Shown: in pieces, positions 37,867 to 47,298 of the stretch | Position numbering within the stretch: the first letter of the stretch is position 1 | Layout: the number at the start of each line of letters is the position of its first letter | Origin: JAUVKT01 sp942491535 | GTDB lineage: Bacteria; Bacteroidota; Bacteroidia; Bacteroidales; VadinHA17 | NCBI GenBank assembly: GCA_942491535.1 | Contig: CALOBV010000006.1 | Span: forward strand, 1 to 64,000 | DNA: 64,000 bases | Reading direction: 5' to 3' | The notes under the pieces: model-generated | Seen by the model: the letters and a program-made list of their open reading frames with translations, nothing else | What the model was told of the DNA's origin: nothing | The model's database searches: none | Program-made: the position numbers and the translations under genes

Positions 37867-38523
37867 TTAATTCTCTTCAACCAGATCTTTATTTCTACTT
37901 CTCTGTATCCATATAATAATTCCAACGGTAATAAGTGCCATTGGAGGCAGTATCATAAAGCCATTATCTTCGTAGCCCGTATTATAGATACCTATCTTCT
38001 CCATTATAGGATAACCCATAACTGTGCCTGATCCCAGTAATTCCCTGAAGAAGGCAACTATTATCAGGATAATTCCATATCCTGCAGCATTCCCTAAGCC
38101 ATCGAGGAAAGAGGGCCAGGGTTTATTCGCCATAGCAAAGGCTTCGAGTCGTCCCATGATTATACAGTTAGTAATAATCAGTCCGACAAATACAGAAAGC
38201 TGTTTGCTTGTTTCGAATGCATATGCTTTCAGAACCTGGTCGACAAGAATCACCATCATCGCAATTACAACCAGCTGGAAGATAATCCTGATTCTAGGTG
38301 GAACGAGGCTCCTGAATAGTGATACAATAACATTTGAAACAGCCAGAACAACCATTACCGAGATGGCCATTACAATGGCAGGCTGCAACTTGGCTGTTAC
38401 CGCCAGAGCTGAACAGATACCAAGCACCTGTATGGTAATAGGGTTATTATCACCAAGGGGACTGGTAAGCAGCTTCATATTCTTAGATGAGAACAGGGGT
38501 TCTCTTTCTTTAATATCGCTCAT
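37867..38523 (-). CDS. nqrD: Na+-NQR subunit D
   Basis: The 218-residue inner-membrane subunit is homologous to NqrE/RnfE. Recognisable parts are NPITIQVLGICSALAVTAKL near residue 22 and IITNCIIMGRLEAFAMANKP near 110, which also hold the two Cys expected for the Fe-S centre. It lies 3 bp after nqrC and 12 bp before nqrE. Confidence 0.96.
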   Translation of the reverse strand: MSDIKEREPLFSSKNMKLLTSPLGDNNPITIQVLGICSALAVTAKLQPAIVMAISVMVVLAVSNVIVSLFRSLVPPRIRIIFQLVVIAMMVILVDQVLKAYAFETSKQLSVFVGLIITNCIIMGRLEAFAMANKPWPSFLDGLGNAAGYGIILIIVAFFRELLGSGTVMGYPIMEKIGIYNTGYEDNGFMILPPMALITVGIIIWIQRSRNKDLVEEN

Positions 38524-38526
38524 ATC

Positions 38527-39225
38527 TTAATTGCTATAGGTTTTCAAAAATTCTACATAATTCACCATACAGTCATAAACCATACTCTCCAGTGCTTTGG
38601 ATGTAATAGTTCCTCCTGAAATTGCGTCAACTGCTCCCATATCATTGGGATCGGCTCCGCCCTTTTGTACCAGGATTCCTGTAAATTCATCTCCTTTGAA
38701 AAGAGTCTTATTTTTAAACATATCCTCAAACCAGGATGTGTTTATTTCCGCACCGAGACCGGGAGTTTCACTCTTATGATCGAAGGTTACACCATAGATT
38801 GATCTGAGATCTTCGTTAAGAGCCATATAGCCCCAAATCGCACCCCACAAACCTTTTCCCTCGAGTGGCATAATAAAATTCTTTGATCCATCTTCCTGCT
38901 GGGCAACAAATATTGGGAATTTTTGATCCTCAATATCAAGGCGTTGCTCCTTTCTAAGCTCCACTTCGAAGGCAACACCTTCTACCTTTTCAGCCTTATT
39001 GTTTATAACAAAGCTTTCTGTAATAAACTTATCGTAGAGAGATTCGGCATCCACTTCGGTGGCTACCACTCCAACAGATGCAAGAATATTTCTTTTCTTT
39101 TCGATCTCTGCGTTCTTAGCCTGCCTCGGTTGAAGAAGGAGTGCAGCAGTCGAAAGTATCAGCGCGACTATGGCCACCATTATTGTCGCGAAAACAAAAA
39201 TATATGTATTACTGAAATTTTTCAT
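38527..39225 (-). CDS. nqrC: Na+-NQR subunit C
   Basis: The 232-residue subunit has one N-terminal membrane helix and a periplasmic FMN-binding domain. The covalent FMN site is DAISGGTITS near residue 207, where the second Thr is the expected acceptor; the third residue of the SGAT consensus is Gly here. GLWGAIWGYMALNEDLRSIY and HKSETPGLGAEI are other family stretches. FMN would be attached by the ApbE encoded at 34695. It lies 11 bp after nqrB. Confidence 0.95.
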   Translation of the reverse strand: MKNFSNTYIFVFATIMVAIVALILSTAALLLQPRQAKNAEIEKKRNILASVGVVATEVDAESLYDKFITESFVINNKAEKVEGVAFEVELRKEQRLDIEDQKFPIFVAQQEDGSKNFIMPLEGKGLWGAIWGYMALNEDLRSIYGVTFDHKSETPGLGAEINTSWFEDMFKNKTLFKGDEFTGILVQKGGADPNDMGAVDAISGGTITSKALESMVYDCMVNYVEFLKTYSN

Positions 39226-39236
39226 GACAATATTGA

Positions 39237-40433
39237 TTATTTAATTGTTGCACGTTTAAGGCGTTTCTTAATATTTGCCTCAATCACATAATGATCGATT
39301 AATGGTGCAAATACATTCATAAACAGTATGGCCAGCATCATTCCCTCGGGGAAGGCAGGGTTAAGTACCCTTATCAGTATAGCCAGGATACCAATCATAA
39401 ATCCATATATCCACTTCCCTTTTTCAGTCTGGGAACCTGTAACCGGATCGGTTGCCATAAATACGGCACCAAAGGCAAATCCACCCATTATAAGATGGTA
39501 GTATGCCGGCAGAGCAAGGTAGACATGGTCGCCCGCAAAAGCATTCAGCAGAAGTCCCATTCCCAGTCCACCAAGGAAGACGCTGGTAATAATTTTCCAG
39601 CTTCCAATACCTGTAAAGATCAGGATTGCAGCTCCTATAATTATTGCAATAAAAGATGTTTCTCCTATCGAGCCCGGAATAGTACCTATCATCATATCCA
39701 TTACAGATGGCATATCTCCAACATGACCGGCTGCAGCCTGGGCCAGAGGAGTAGCTCCTGAGAATCCGTCTACAATATTTTCGCCCTTAACAAGGTTATC
39801 GACCCATACAACATCACCTGACATCCATTTAGGATAGGAGAAGAAGAGGAAGGCCCTGGCAATAAGTGCAGGGTTAAGGATATTCATCCCGGTACCTCCA
39901 AACACCTCTTTACCAATTATTACTGCAAATATTACTGCAGTTGCCAGCTGCCATAGCGGAACATCGATGGGTACAATCATAGGAATAAGCAGTCCGGATA
40001 CAAAATATCCTTCAGCCACTTCTGAATGACCATTTATTTTTGCAAAGACAATCTCAACACCCAGTCCTACTCCAAAACTAACAATAAAGAGAGGAATGAA
40101 CTTTACCAGTCCGAAGATCAACATCTGCCACATTGTAAAGTCAGGCGCAGCAGTATTCGACATCCATGATACGACCGAGGTATTTGATAGTGAATATTGC
40201 AATCCAATATTATACATACCGAAAAGGAGTGCCGGGAATAGTGCTATCCATACGGTAATCATTGTCCTTTTCATATCTAATCCATCCCTAATATGAGACC
40301 CTCTGTCGGTAACCTTATCAGGAACGAAGAACAGAACCTCTACAGATCCGAAAAGTGAGTTAAACAGATAAAGCTTACCTCCCTTTTCAAAATGTGGTTT
40401 GATCTTATCTAAAGTTTTTCTTAACGCTTTCAT
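39237..40433 (-). CDS. nqrB: Na+-NQR subunit B
   Basis: The main membrane subunit, about 398 residues with around ten helices. The start is taken as ATG 40433 (MKALRKTLDKIKPHFEKGGK); an in-frame TTG at 40439 would add two residues. The covalent FMN site is DGFSGATPLAQA near residue 223. GKEVFGGTGMNILNPALIAR and FMATDPVTGSQTEKGKWIYG are conserved. NqrB also binds riboflavin and takes part in quinone reduction and Na+ translocation. It lies 22 bp after nqrA. Confidence 0.96.
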   Translation of the reverse strand: MKALRKTLDKIKPHFEKGGKLYLFNSLFGSVEVLFFVPDKVTDRGSHIRDGLDMKRTMITVWIALFPALLFGMYNIGLQYSLSNTSVVSWMSNTAAPDFTMWQMLIFGLVKFIPLFIVSFGVGLGVEIVFAKINGHSEVAEGYFVSGLLIPMIVPIDVPLWQLATAVIFAVIIGKEVFGGTGMNILNPALIARAFLFFSYPKWMSGDVVWVDNLVKGENIVDGFSGATPLAQAAAGHVGDMPSVMDMMIGTIPGSIGETSFIAIIIGAAILIFTGIGSWKIITSVFLGGLGMGLLLNAFAGDHVYLALPAYYHLIMGGFAFGAVFMATDPVTGSQTEKGKWIYGFMIGILAILIRVLNPAFPEGMMLAILFMNVFAPLIDHYVIEANIKKRLKRATIK

Positions 40434-40455
40434 TATCAAGGTAATACTTTAATTA

Positions 40456-41805
40456 TTAACTCATTTCTTTAACCATGGTATCGAGTCCTGTACGAATAAT
40501 CTGCTGTATCTCAGTTTTAGACGGGCAAACAAATTCGCAGAGAGCAAAATCCTCTTCAGCAACTTCATAGATACCAAGCTGCTCCATTTTATCAATATCC
40601 TCAGTCATAATTGCTTTAAGCAGCTGCATAGGATATACATCCATTGGAAGTACTTTCTCGTATTCACCTGTTAGTACAAAGGCTCTGTCGCCACCATTAT
40701 AGTTTGTGTCGAGTCTATATTGTTTACCTGGCATCATCCAGGTAAGGAAGGTTCTTGAAACACTGAACTTCTTCAATCCGGGAGTAATCCATCCAAAGAA
40801 CTCGTAATGGTTGCCCTCGGGCAGAACAGTTACAGATGAATCGTAGTATCCAAGATAGCCAGTGGCTTCAATTTTAGTACCTGTAAGCGGATTACCGCTG
40901 ATATACCTTACATTATCTCCCTTAACATTCTCTTTAACAATGTTAGAGATTGAAGCTCCTGAACGGATTCTGTGGTACCTTGGCTTTTCTACCTCTGATC
41001 CGGCAAGGGCAACTATCCTGTCTGGAGCGTAAATTCCTTCGGTAAACAGGCGACCGATGCCAACTACATCCTGGAGATTAAGATACCAGACAGATTCTCC
41101 TTTATTGACAGGGTCAATATGATGAATCTGGATACCAACATTACCTGCCGGATGGGGTCCTGAAAAAGTATTAATAGTAACACCTTTTGTATTCTTCAGG
41201 ACTGTAGAAGTAGTGTTTTTTCCCAGTCCGAGGTTAACGGCACCATCGGTTAATTTTTTAAGCACCTCTATTCCTGCTGTGTAATGGTCAACTGAAGAAT
41301 GATCAATAACGTAATCATAGTCGGGTCCAAGAGGGGAAGAATCAAATCCACTGATAAAGATAGATTTTGGTGTATCTTCAGGATTTGCAACAATGTGGTA
41401 AGGTCTTTGTCTGACTGCAGGCCAGTAACCCGACTCAAGCAGTTTTTTAATTACCTCTTCTCTTTTAAGCTTTGTAATATCGGCTTTACCAAAGTCGACA
41501 TTTTCATCACCCTTAGCCTCAACAACTACCTCAAGTATTTTTCTTCTTTCACCTCTTACTACATCAAGTACTACTCCGCTTACCGGCGAAGTATACTTTA
41601 CCTCAGGTCTCTGCTTATCAAAAAACAGTTCTGTACCAGCCTTTACTTTCTCACCAGGCTTGACACACATTTTGGGGACCAACCCGGGGAAATCGATAGG
41701 CTTGACAGCGTATCTGTCAGGCCGCTCCTCGGGAATCAGAATCTTATCAGCTTTACCAATAAGCCTGATATTAAGTCCTTTTCTCAACTTGATTTGTTTA
41801 GACAT
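40456..41805 (-). CDS. nqrA: Na+-NQR subunit A
   Basis: The 449-residue peripheral subunit is associated with quinone binding. Characteristic stretches are IRLIGKADKILIPEERPDRY near residue 14, KYTSPVSGVVLDVVRGERRK near 69 and FTEGIYAPDRIVALAGSEVE near 254. ATG 41805 is the first gene start of the operon, and a TTG/TAnnTTTG-like promoter lies about 80 bp upstream. The gene order A-B-C-D-E-F is canonical. Confidence 0.96.
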   Translation of the reverse strand: MSKQIKLRKGLNIRLIGKADKILIPEERPDRYAVKPIDFPGLVPKMCVKPGEKVKAGTELFFDKQRPEVKYTSPVSGVVLDVVRGERRKILEVVVEAKGDENVDFGKADITKLKREEVIKKLLESGYWPAVRQRPYHIVANPEDTPKSIFISGFDSSPLGPDYDYVIDHSSVDHYTAGIEVLKKLTDGAVNLGLGKNTTSTVLKNTKGVTINTFSGPHPAGNVGIQIHHIDPVNKGESVWYLNLQDVVGIGRLFTEGIYAPDRIVALAGSEVEKPRYHRIRSGASISNIVKENVKGDNVRYISGNPLTGTKIEATGYLGYYDSSVTVLPEGNHYEFFGWITPGLKKFSVSRTFLTWMMPGKQYRLDTNYNGGDRAFVLTGEYEKVLPMDVYPMQLLKAIMTEDIDKMEQLGIYEVAEEDFALCEFVCPSKTEIQQIIRTGLDTMVKEMS

Positions 41806-41886
41806 ACAGACTTCTTAATATTTAAATAATAGGATATAAAATTGCATAATTATAGCGAATGTGAATTGCATAACACAAGCACATGA

Positions 41887-41917
41887 CAAATATCATAATT
41901 TTCGGCAAAGTGACAAA
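41887..41917 (-). promoter_or_regulatory. Probable promoter of the nqr operon
   Basis: On the minus strand, TTTG (41914-41917) and GATATTTG (41887-41894) are 19 bp apart, fitting the Bacteroidota -33/-7 pattern TTTG...TAnnTTTG with one mismatch. It would leave a leader of about 75 nt before nqrA. Confidence 0.55.
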
Positions 41918-42027
41918 CTTACTGGCTTATAATTTTCACATGCCAAACAACACCTGAAACCTGTTCCAGGATCATAAAAAAAGATGACCGGATACTGAAA
42001 AATTTATTCCTCAGAACATTGAGGTGT

Positions 42028-43038
42028 CTACTTCAATTGATCTAACTTCCTGAACCTATTATCTGTCCATACAATATCTTCCTTGTTATAGGAGAGCCAG
42101 ACAAGCATTTCAGAAAAATAATTTACCAGATCTGCCATATTATCAAGATCAAAAAGTTCTACCTCATCGACAGGACTGTGCACATGTGGAGCAAAGGTTG
42201 ATGTTACAAAGGTGCCGCTTGGTATTCCATACATCACCTCATCTTCCTGCTTTAATCTTGAGAAGCTCAGGTTATCAGACATAAAGAAAAGTCTGTCTGC
42301 GATAGCCAGGGTATCGATCAATGTAATTGATGTTCCTTTCCCAAACTCAATCACCAGGTCATCCAGATTGGAATATGAACAACCTGTCATATAGTAAGAC
42401 CCCTTACCCAGTTCTTCAGAATGGCCTGTCATTTCAAAATTAACATTTGTATATATGCTACTAATAGGTACAGGCGGGTTATTTGCTACATACCTTGAAC
42501 CATGAAGACCCATCTCCTCTCCGCTTACAGAAGCAAATACCAGCGAGCGGCCTGTTTTTTTACCACTCATTTTCAGTGCTTTTGCCACACCCAGCAAGGT
42601 AGATGTTCCTGCAGCATTATCGTCGGCCCCGTTATATATGGAATCGCCTTCAGCTCCCTTTCTTATACCGATATGATCGAAGTGGGCAGTAATAATAATA
42701 TACTCATCTTTCAGCTCAGGGTCGGAACCCTCTATATAGCCTATAATATTACGTTCGTTAATAGAAGAGCCTCTTCTCGAAAAGGAATATTCCTGTATAT
42801 AGCCCGGGTACTCTTTGAATTCCTGGATCCCGAACTCCTTAAACCTTTCGGCAAGCCACATAGCTGCTGTTTTCATTTCGTCAGATCCATTTGCTCTTCC
42901 CTGCATATTATCAGAGGCAAGAAATGATACCCATTCCTCAAGATCGGCAGGAGTAATATACTGTTTAATATTGTGACTCTGAGCCGACAGACTATTTAGA
43001 AGTGTAAATAGAATAAGTGATAATATAAGTTGTTTCAT
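42028..43038 (-). CDS. Secreted M28-family aminopeptidase
   Basis: The 336-residue protein has a signal peptide (MKQLILSLILFTLLNSLSAQ). The M28 zinc-ligand pattern is visible: IIITAHFDHIG (His, Asp), YNGADDNAAGTSTLLGVAK (Asp), VSGEEMGLHGSRY (catalytic Glu-Glu) and a final His near HVHSPVDEVELFD. It removes N-terminal residues from peptides, probably in the periplasm or outside. It is not linked to the glucan operon downstream in function. A good promoter lies just upstream. Confidence 0.92.
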   Translation of the reverse strand: MKQLILSLILFTLLNSLSAQSHNIKQYITPADLEEWVSFLASDNMQGRANGSDEMKTAAMWLAERFKEFGIQEFKEYPGYIQEYSFSRRGSSINERNIIGYIEGSDPELKDEYIIITAHFDHIGIRKGAEGDSIYNGADDNAAGTSTLLGVAKALKMSGKKTGRSLVFASVSGEEMGLHGSRYVANNPPVPISSIYTNVNFEMTGHSEELGKGSYYMTGCSYSNLDDLVIEFGKGTSITLIDTLAIADRLFFMSDNLSFSRLKQEDEVMYGIPSGTFVTSTFAPHVHSPVDEVELFDLDNMADLVNYFSEMLVWLSYNKEDIVWTDNRFRKLDQLK

Positions 43039-43060
43039 AGTAATAGTTTTGTCTGTGCTT

Positions 43061-43091
43061 CAAATTTAAACTAATTACTCAGCACTATCAA
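43061..43091 (-). promoter_or_regulatory. Promoter of the M28 peptidase gene
   Basis: On the minus strand TAAATTTG (43061-43068) is an exact TAnnTTTG box, and TTG (43089-43091) lies 20 bp upstream of it. The start codon follows about 22 bp after the -7 box. Confidence 0.6.
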
Positions 43092-43107
43092 TTAAGCAAT
43101 TGTTAAA

Positions 43108-43792
43108 CTATTTTAATTCTTTCCTGAGCTCTTTCCAGCCTGGCAGAAACCTGTCCATCAGGCTATAGAACCTCTTATTGTGTCCACGCTCTATAAGGTG
43201 GGTCATCTCATGTACAACAATATATTCTACCAGCTCGGGCCTCCTCTTTGCCAGCATAAGGCTGATCCAGATTCTGCCGGCCCGCGGATTACAGGTGCCC
43301 CAGCGGGTCTTCATTTTGCGAACGCGGCACTCCCTCACTTTAACTCCCATAATATCCTCCCATTTCCCGACAAGAGCCGGAAGGTTTTTCTCGAGGTTTT
43401 TGCGGTACCACTTATCCAATAATTCTTCCTTATGCCCGGTGTTATCTGCCTGGCTGCAAAATAGTTTAATTATATCGTCTGTAAGTGTTACGCCCTCTTC
43501 CCGCTTACTTTCAAGCAGTTCAAGCCGATACTTCTTACCAAAGAGGTAGTGTTCCTCGCCGCTTATAAACTGAAGTGCTTTGTTAAAGTCTATTTCTCTA
43601 ATCCTGGTCTGATGTTTCCTGATCCAATCTTGCTTTGATACCAGAAATTTTTTTGATTTCCTTCTCACTCATTCCCATAGGAACAGTGGCTTTTACAGTA
43701 CCATCAGGCGGAAGAACTCTTAAACTGAGGTTTTTAACCTTCTTCCTGCAAAGAGCAATATTAATATCTCCGATCCTGATTTCATCTGACAT
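43108..43792 (-). CDS. YgjP-like (DUF45/M48-type) zinc metallopeptidase, one frameshift
   Basis: The first frame (ATG 43792) gives IRIGDINIALCRKKVKNLSL and VPMGMSEKEIKK. In the other frame the sequence continues KKFLVSKQDWIRKHQTRIRE to the stop at 43108. The two join at a run of seven A (minus strand) near 43652; one A fewer restores about 228 residues, the usual YgjP length. The zinc motif HEMTHLIERGH is intact, as is RMKTRWGTCNPRAGRIWISL. This family is a gluzincin-like putative peptidase of unknown substrate. The break is almost certainly a homopolymer error. Confidence 0.85.
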
Positions 43793-43821
43793 AGGGCTGA
43801 TAAAGATAGAAAAGTAATGGA

Positions 43822-45441
43822 TTATTCTTTTATGAGCCTATAGCTTTGAATATAATTGCCTGAATTAAAGACTATTATATAGATACCTGCTGTTAATTCT
43901 CCCAGGTTATTTATTGTTATATCGTGGTTATCAGCAGCAAATAAGAATTTATTGATCAATTGGCCGTCTATTCTATAAATGCTTACCGATACATTTTGCT
44001 CAACAGCTTTCTCGAAGTGGATATTTATCTTATTACTAAAAGGATTTGGATAAATACTTATGTTTTTATCCTTATGAATCTTAATATCTGATAAAGGGCT
44101 CTCCTGATAGACTCTTACATAATCTATTTCCATTGTAGTCGTGGTAAATGAAGCTTCTATACCTGGCAGAATAGCTACATTAAGCAATAGATATTGTTCT
44201 AAGTCAAACGGCCATGTACTGGCGTTCTTTAATGGAGGATTATAGGTATAATGAATTTTATTATCCACACTGAACACTAATTTATCGGCTGTCCACTCCA
44301 ATGCATAGATATGAAATTCCGTAGATGCGTTTTCAATAGTCTGCCCTCCAAGATTTACAGTACCTCCATAGCTGGATGGTGTATGTGTGGCGCTCTGGAC
44401 ATAATCTTGATTGCTGCCCCAGTGTTCCATAATATCAATTTCGCCACATTCAGGCCAGGAGGTTGTTCCATATCCCAGGTTATCCCAGTATGCACCATCT
44501 TCGTCAATATTTTTACCCAGCATCCATATGGCCGGCCAGGTGCCAACGCCTGAGGGTAATTTTGCTCTCACTTCAACCTTTCCGTATTCAAAAGATAATT
44601 TAGAATTTAATCTCGCAGATGTAAATTCTTTTGTATAGCCCTGGTCGGTATATGTTTCTCTTTTAGCAATGATTTTCAGAACGCCGTTTTCAACGAAAGA
44701 ATTATCAATGCGGTCAGTATAATGCTGAACTTCGCCATTATACCAGCTTCCACCGAAGGGTAACCGTGTTTGATGATACCATTTATTACTATTAATGGTA
44801 CCATCTTCATCAAACTCATCCGACCAAACAAGATTGTCAAAAACAGCAGCCGCTGGCAATGTACCATCATAATTGACATCATCGATATATGCTATGACAT
44901 GGTCAAAATTATCTTCGCCATTAACCTGGATTACTACCCGGTTAAAATCGTTTCGTTGTATAGGAGGAAGTGAGGCAGGATCCAGGTTGATATAATTATC
45001 ATTCTGAAAGTCGAAGGTAATAAGCTGCCATTGATCGACGGAGATTTGTTTTATAATCTCACTCTGTGTTGACCAGGGCGCTCCAATTGTGCCGTCTTGA
45101 AGTTTTAGTGAGACCTGATTCGTCTGACTCCCTGTTAATCCATCAGAAGGAATATAAATTTTTAATGAGAAGGTATGGTGAGAAGTTAATTCAAAGTTAT
45201 TTATTACATCAAATCTTACGTTTGCATATTGTCCGCCGGAATCTCTGTATTCTAAGACTGTGGCAGATGTATTTATTCCCGTCTGATAAGGGTTGATCAG
45301 GCCTGTATTGATGTAACAAGCATCTCCATACCATGTACTAATAGTGCCATTCCCTTCAAAATCATCCTCCACCCTTATAGTTTGAGCTTTCGCTTCGAGT
45401 GATAAGCATAAGAATACAAGTATAAAGTAAAGATATTTCAC
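43822..45441 (-). CDS. GH16 endo-beta-1,3-glucanase (laminarinase) with N-terminal CBM-like domain and T9SS tail
   Basis: The 539-residue secreted enzyme starts with GTG 45441 and a signal peptide (KYLYFILVFLCLSLEAKAQ). Residues about 22-200 form a beta-sandwich ending IAYIDDVNYDG, similar in layout to the modules of the 1322-residue lipoprotein. The GH16 domain (about 203-455) has the catalytic motif GEIDIMEHWG, in which the two Glu and the Asp are in place, and the substrate motif ARLNSKLSFEYGKVEVRAKL. The last about 80 residues (SIYPNPFSNKINIHF, GQLINKF) are a Por-type T9SS sorting domain. It should act on laminarin outside the cell. It is the last gene of the glucan operon. Confidence 0.92.
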   Translation of the reverse strand: MKYLYFILVFLCLSLEAKAQTIRVEDDFEGNGTISTWYGDACYINTGLINPYQTGINTSATVLEYRDSGGQYANVRFDVINNFELTSHHTFSLKIYIPSDGLTGSQTNQVSLKLQDGTIGAPWSTQSEIIKQISVDQWQLITFDFQNDNYINLDPASLPPIQRNDFNRVVIQVNGEDNFDHVIAYIDDVNYDGTLPAAAVFDNLVWSDEFDEDGTINSNKWYHQTRLPFGGSWYNGEVQHYTDRIDNSFVENGVLKIIAKRETYTDQGYTKEFTSARLNSKLSFEYGKVEVRAKLPSGVGTWPAIWMLGKNIDEDGAYWDNLGYGTTSWPECGEIDIMEHWGSNQDYVQSATHTPSSYGGTVNLGGQTIENASTEFHIYALEWTADKLVFSVDNKIHYTYNPPLKNASTWPFDLEQYLLLNVAILPGIEASFTTTTMEIDYVRVYQESPLSDIKIHKDKNISIYPNPFSNKINIHFEKAVEQNVSVSIYRIDGQLINKFLFAADNHDITINNLGELTAGIYIIVFNSGNYIQSYRLIKE

Positions 45442-45448
45442 AAATTAA

Positions 45449-46378
45449 TTATTTATAATACGGTTTCATTACTTTTTTGGGTTTCCTGTTTTCATAGAAG
45501 AGGCCCCAGTGTTTCTCGGGTTCCAGTTCATCCGGGAAGCCCTTCCACAGTTCATCAAAGGCTTCAAAGAAGAAAGTTAGAATTTTTTTATCAGAGCACC
45601 ACTTCATAAGATCATTATAGTATATTTCCTGGTAATCTTCGCCTACGTTACCAGGATTAATACCCCTTCCGTTTGAACCTGTTGCCCAGCCAGCCTCGGT
45701 TATTACAACAGGTTTATCGGGATACTTTTGTGCTACTCCATTAAAATTCTGCCTGGTATACTTCATTGCTTCATGAATATTCTTATGTTCCCATACCGGG
45801 TAAGTATGTATTGATAAAAAGTCCACCTCCTTAACCAGGGGTTCGAGTTTATCGTGCCATGGGAGATAGTTTTCACAGAAGGTAACAGGTTGAACTGTTT
45901 CTTTCTTTATCATCCTAACATATTCAATCACATTATCGACCGGAACATAATGATCGGTCCAGTCTACCGTAGCCTCATTACCTGCAGAGGTAGAAAAAAT
46001 AATATCAGGATAACTACCGGCCATAGCAATCAGTTTCTCAATCTTTTTCCTGTTAGTCTCCCTGTTCAGGTGTAATTCTTCCTCGGGATACACTCCTCCC
46101 CAGGGACAACCATAATTATTCATCTCTGCAGTTATAAAGGCCCCCATCATTACTTTAAAGTTTAACCCTTCCCTCTTTATAACGTCCAGTACAGTTTCTG
46201 CATGAACGTTACAATCGTATAAGCGGAGATAATCCCACCGACCATGAAGAATCAACAGATCTTCTTTTACCTGTTCGTAAGTAGGATGTATGTCTTTATC
46301 AGGGCTCTGGCCTTTTCTGTAACCCGAATAGCAGATTGCATTCCCATAGGGAATATCTAACTTTTTGAAACTGTCCAT
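45449..46378 (-). CDS. GH17 family glucan hydrolase/transferase, no signal peptide
   Basis: The 309-residue protein (ATG 46378; TTG 46384 lies in frame) is a clan GH-A TIM barrel. The acid/base Glu is in TSAGNEATVDW near residue 133, and the nucleophile Glu in PVVITEAGWATGS near 227. RLYDCNVHAETVLDVIKREG is another GH17 stretch. GH17 acts on beta-1,3-glucans. The absence of a signal peptide puts it in the cytoplasm. It is followed 8 bp later by the secreted GH16 and preceded by a second GH17 with low similarity. Confidence 0.88.
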   Translation of the reverse strand: MDSFKKLDIPYGNAICYSGYRKGQSPDKDIHPTYEQVKEDLLILHGRWDYLRLYDCNVHAETVLDVIKREGLNFKVMMGAFITAEMNNYGCPWGGVYPEEELHLNRETNRKKIEKLIAMAGSYPDIIFSTSAGNEATVDWTDHYVPVDNVIEYVRMIKKETVQPVTFCENYLPWHDKLEPLVKEVDFLSIHTYPVWEHKNIHEAMKYTRQNFNGVAQKYPDKPVVITEAGWATGSNGRGINPGNVGEDYQEIYYNDLMKWCSDKKILTFFFEAFDELWKGFPDELEPEKHWGLFYENRKPKKVMKPYYK

Positions 46379-46397
46379 TAACAATGAAATAAGTAGA

Positions 46398-47282
46398 TTA
46401 GTATTTTAGCTTCCCATCTTTATCCCAGATCCCCCAGTATGCGCCAACATCCCCCTCTGATCCGGTTTTCCAGCTTTCATCAAAGCTTGAAAAATACATA
46501 ATCTCGATATTTTCTTCAAGGCTCCAATTCTGTGTATTGATAAAATACCTCAGGGCATTCTCGGTTGATGGCTCTGATGATTCGAATGCAGTTCCAATAT
46601 TTGGCCAGCCTGTTTCACTTATTACAACTTTTTTCCCATTGGCTGCCTGGAGCACACTATAATACATATTCTTCATATAAACCAGTGCGTAATCAATATG
46701 GCAACCTTCCCAGAAGGGATAGCAATTGGTAAAGAGCACATCACAGGCTTCTGCAATTGCTGGCCTGTTAACAAACTCATAATAAGCGTCGACATAACCA
46801 ACCTGTGCCTCCGGCACCTCCTTCTTAACCCTCCTAATATATTCTAATAGTTCCTGTTCGGTAAGCTCTTCGCGATACAACACCTCATTTCCGACAGCCA
46901 CAAGATCGGCGTTACCTGATTTAACTACTTTAATCAGATTCTCTATTTCCTGTTCATTTTTTTCCTTATCATCTCCCAGCCATGCTCCCACCATTACCTT
47001 TAAACCATTTTCCCTGGCAATTGACGGTATTAATTCATTTCCATCGGTACAGGAAAAGGTCCTGATCCAACTTGTATATGGCTTTATAATCTGAATTCTG
47101 TCTCTGATCTGATCTTCTGTAATTATTGAGCCGGGTCCCTGGCCTTCAGTATAAGAACTGAAGCAAAATCCATGGATTCCATTTTCCAGGTATTTCCTGA
47201 ATATTCTTGCCAGATCTTCAGTTGTTTTATTCTTAAAATCTTCTCCCAGGAGAGACAATAATTTATCGCTTCTAAATGACAT
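46398..47282 (-). CDS. Second GH17 family glucan hydrolase/transferase, no signal peptide
   Basis: The 294-residue protein has the GH17 acid/base motif LVAVGNEVLYR near residue 133 and the nucleophile motif VVISETGWPNIGT near 222, close to the plant/fungal GH17 signature. RTFSCTDGNELIPSIARENG corresponds to the first barrel strands. It lacks any signal peptide and should be cytoplasmic. Its pairing with the first GH17 and the large phosphorylase suggests it trims imported beta-1,3-oligoglucans, or acts as a transglucosylase. Confidence 0.9.
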   Translation of the reverse strand: MSFRSDKLLSLLGEDFKNKTTEDLARIFRKYLENGIHGFCFSSYTEGQGPGSIITEDQIRDRIQIIKPYTSWIRTFSCTDGNELIPSIARENGLKVMVGAWLGDDKEKNEQEIENLIKVVKSGNADLVAVGNEVLYREELTEQELLEYIRRVKKEVPEAQVGYVDAYYEFVNRPAIAEACDVLFTNCYPFWEGCHIDYALVYMKNMYYSVLQAANGKKVVISETGWPNIGTAFESSEPSTENALRYFINTQNWSLEENIEIMYFSSFDESWKTGSEGDVGAYWGIWDKDGKLKY

Positions 47283-47298
47283 AATATTTCCGTTATTA

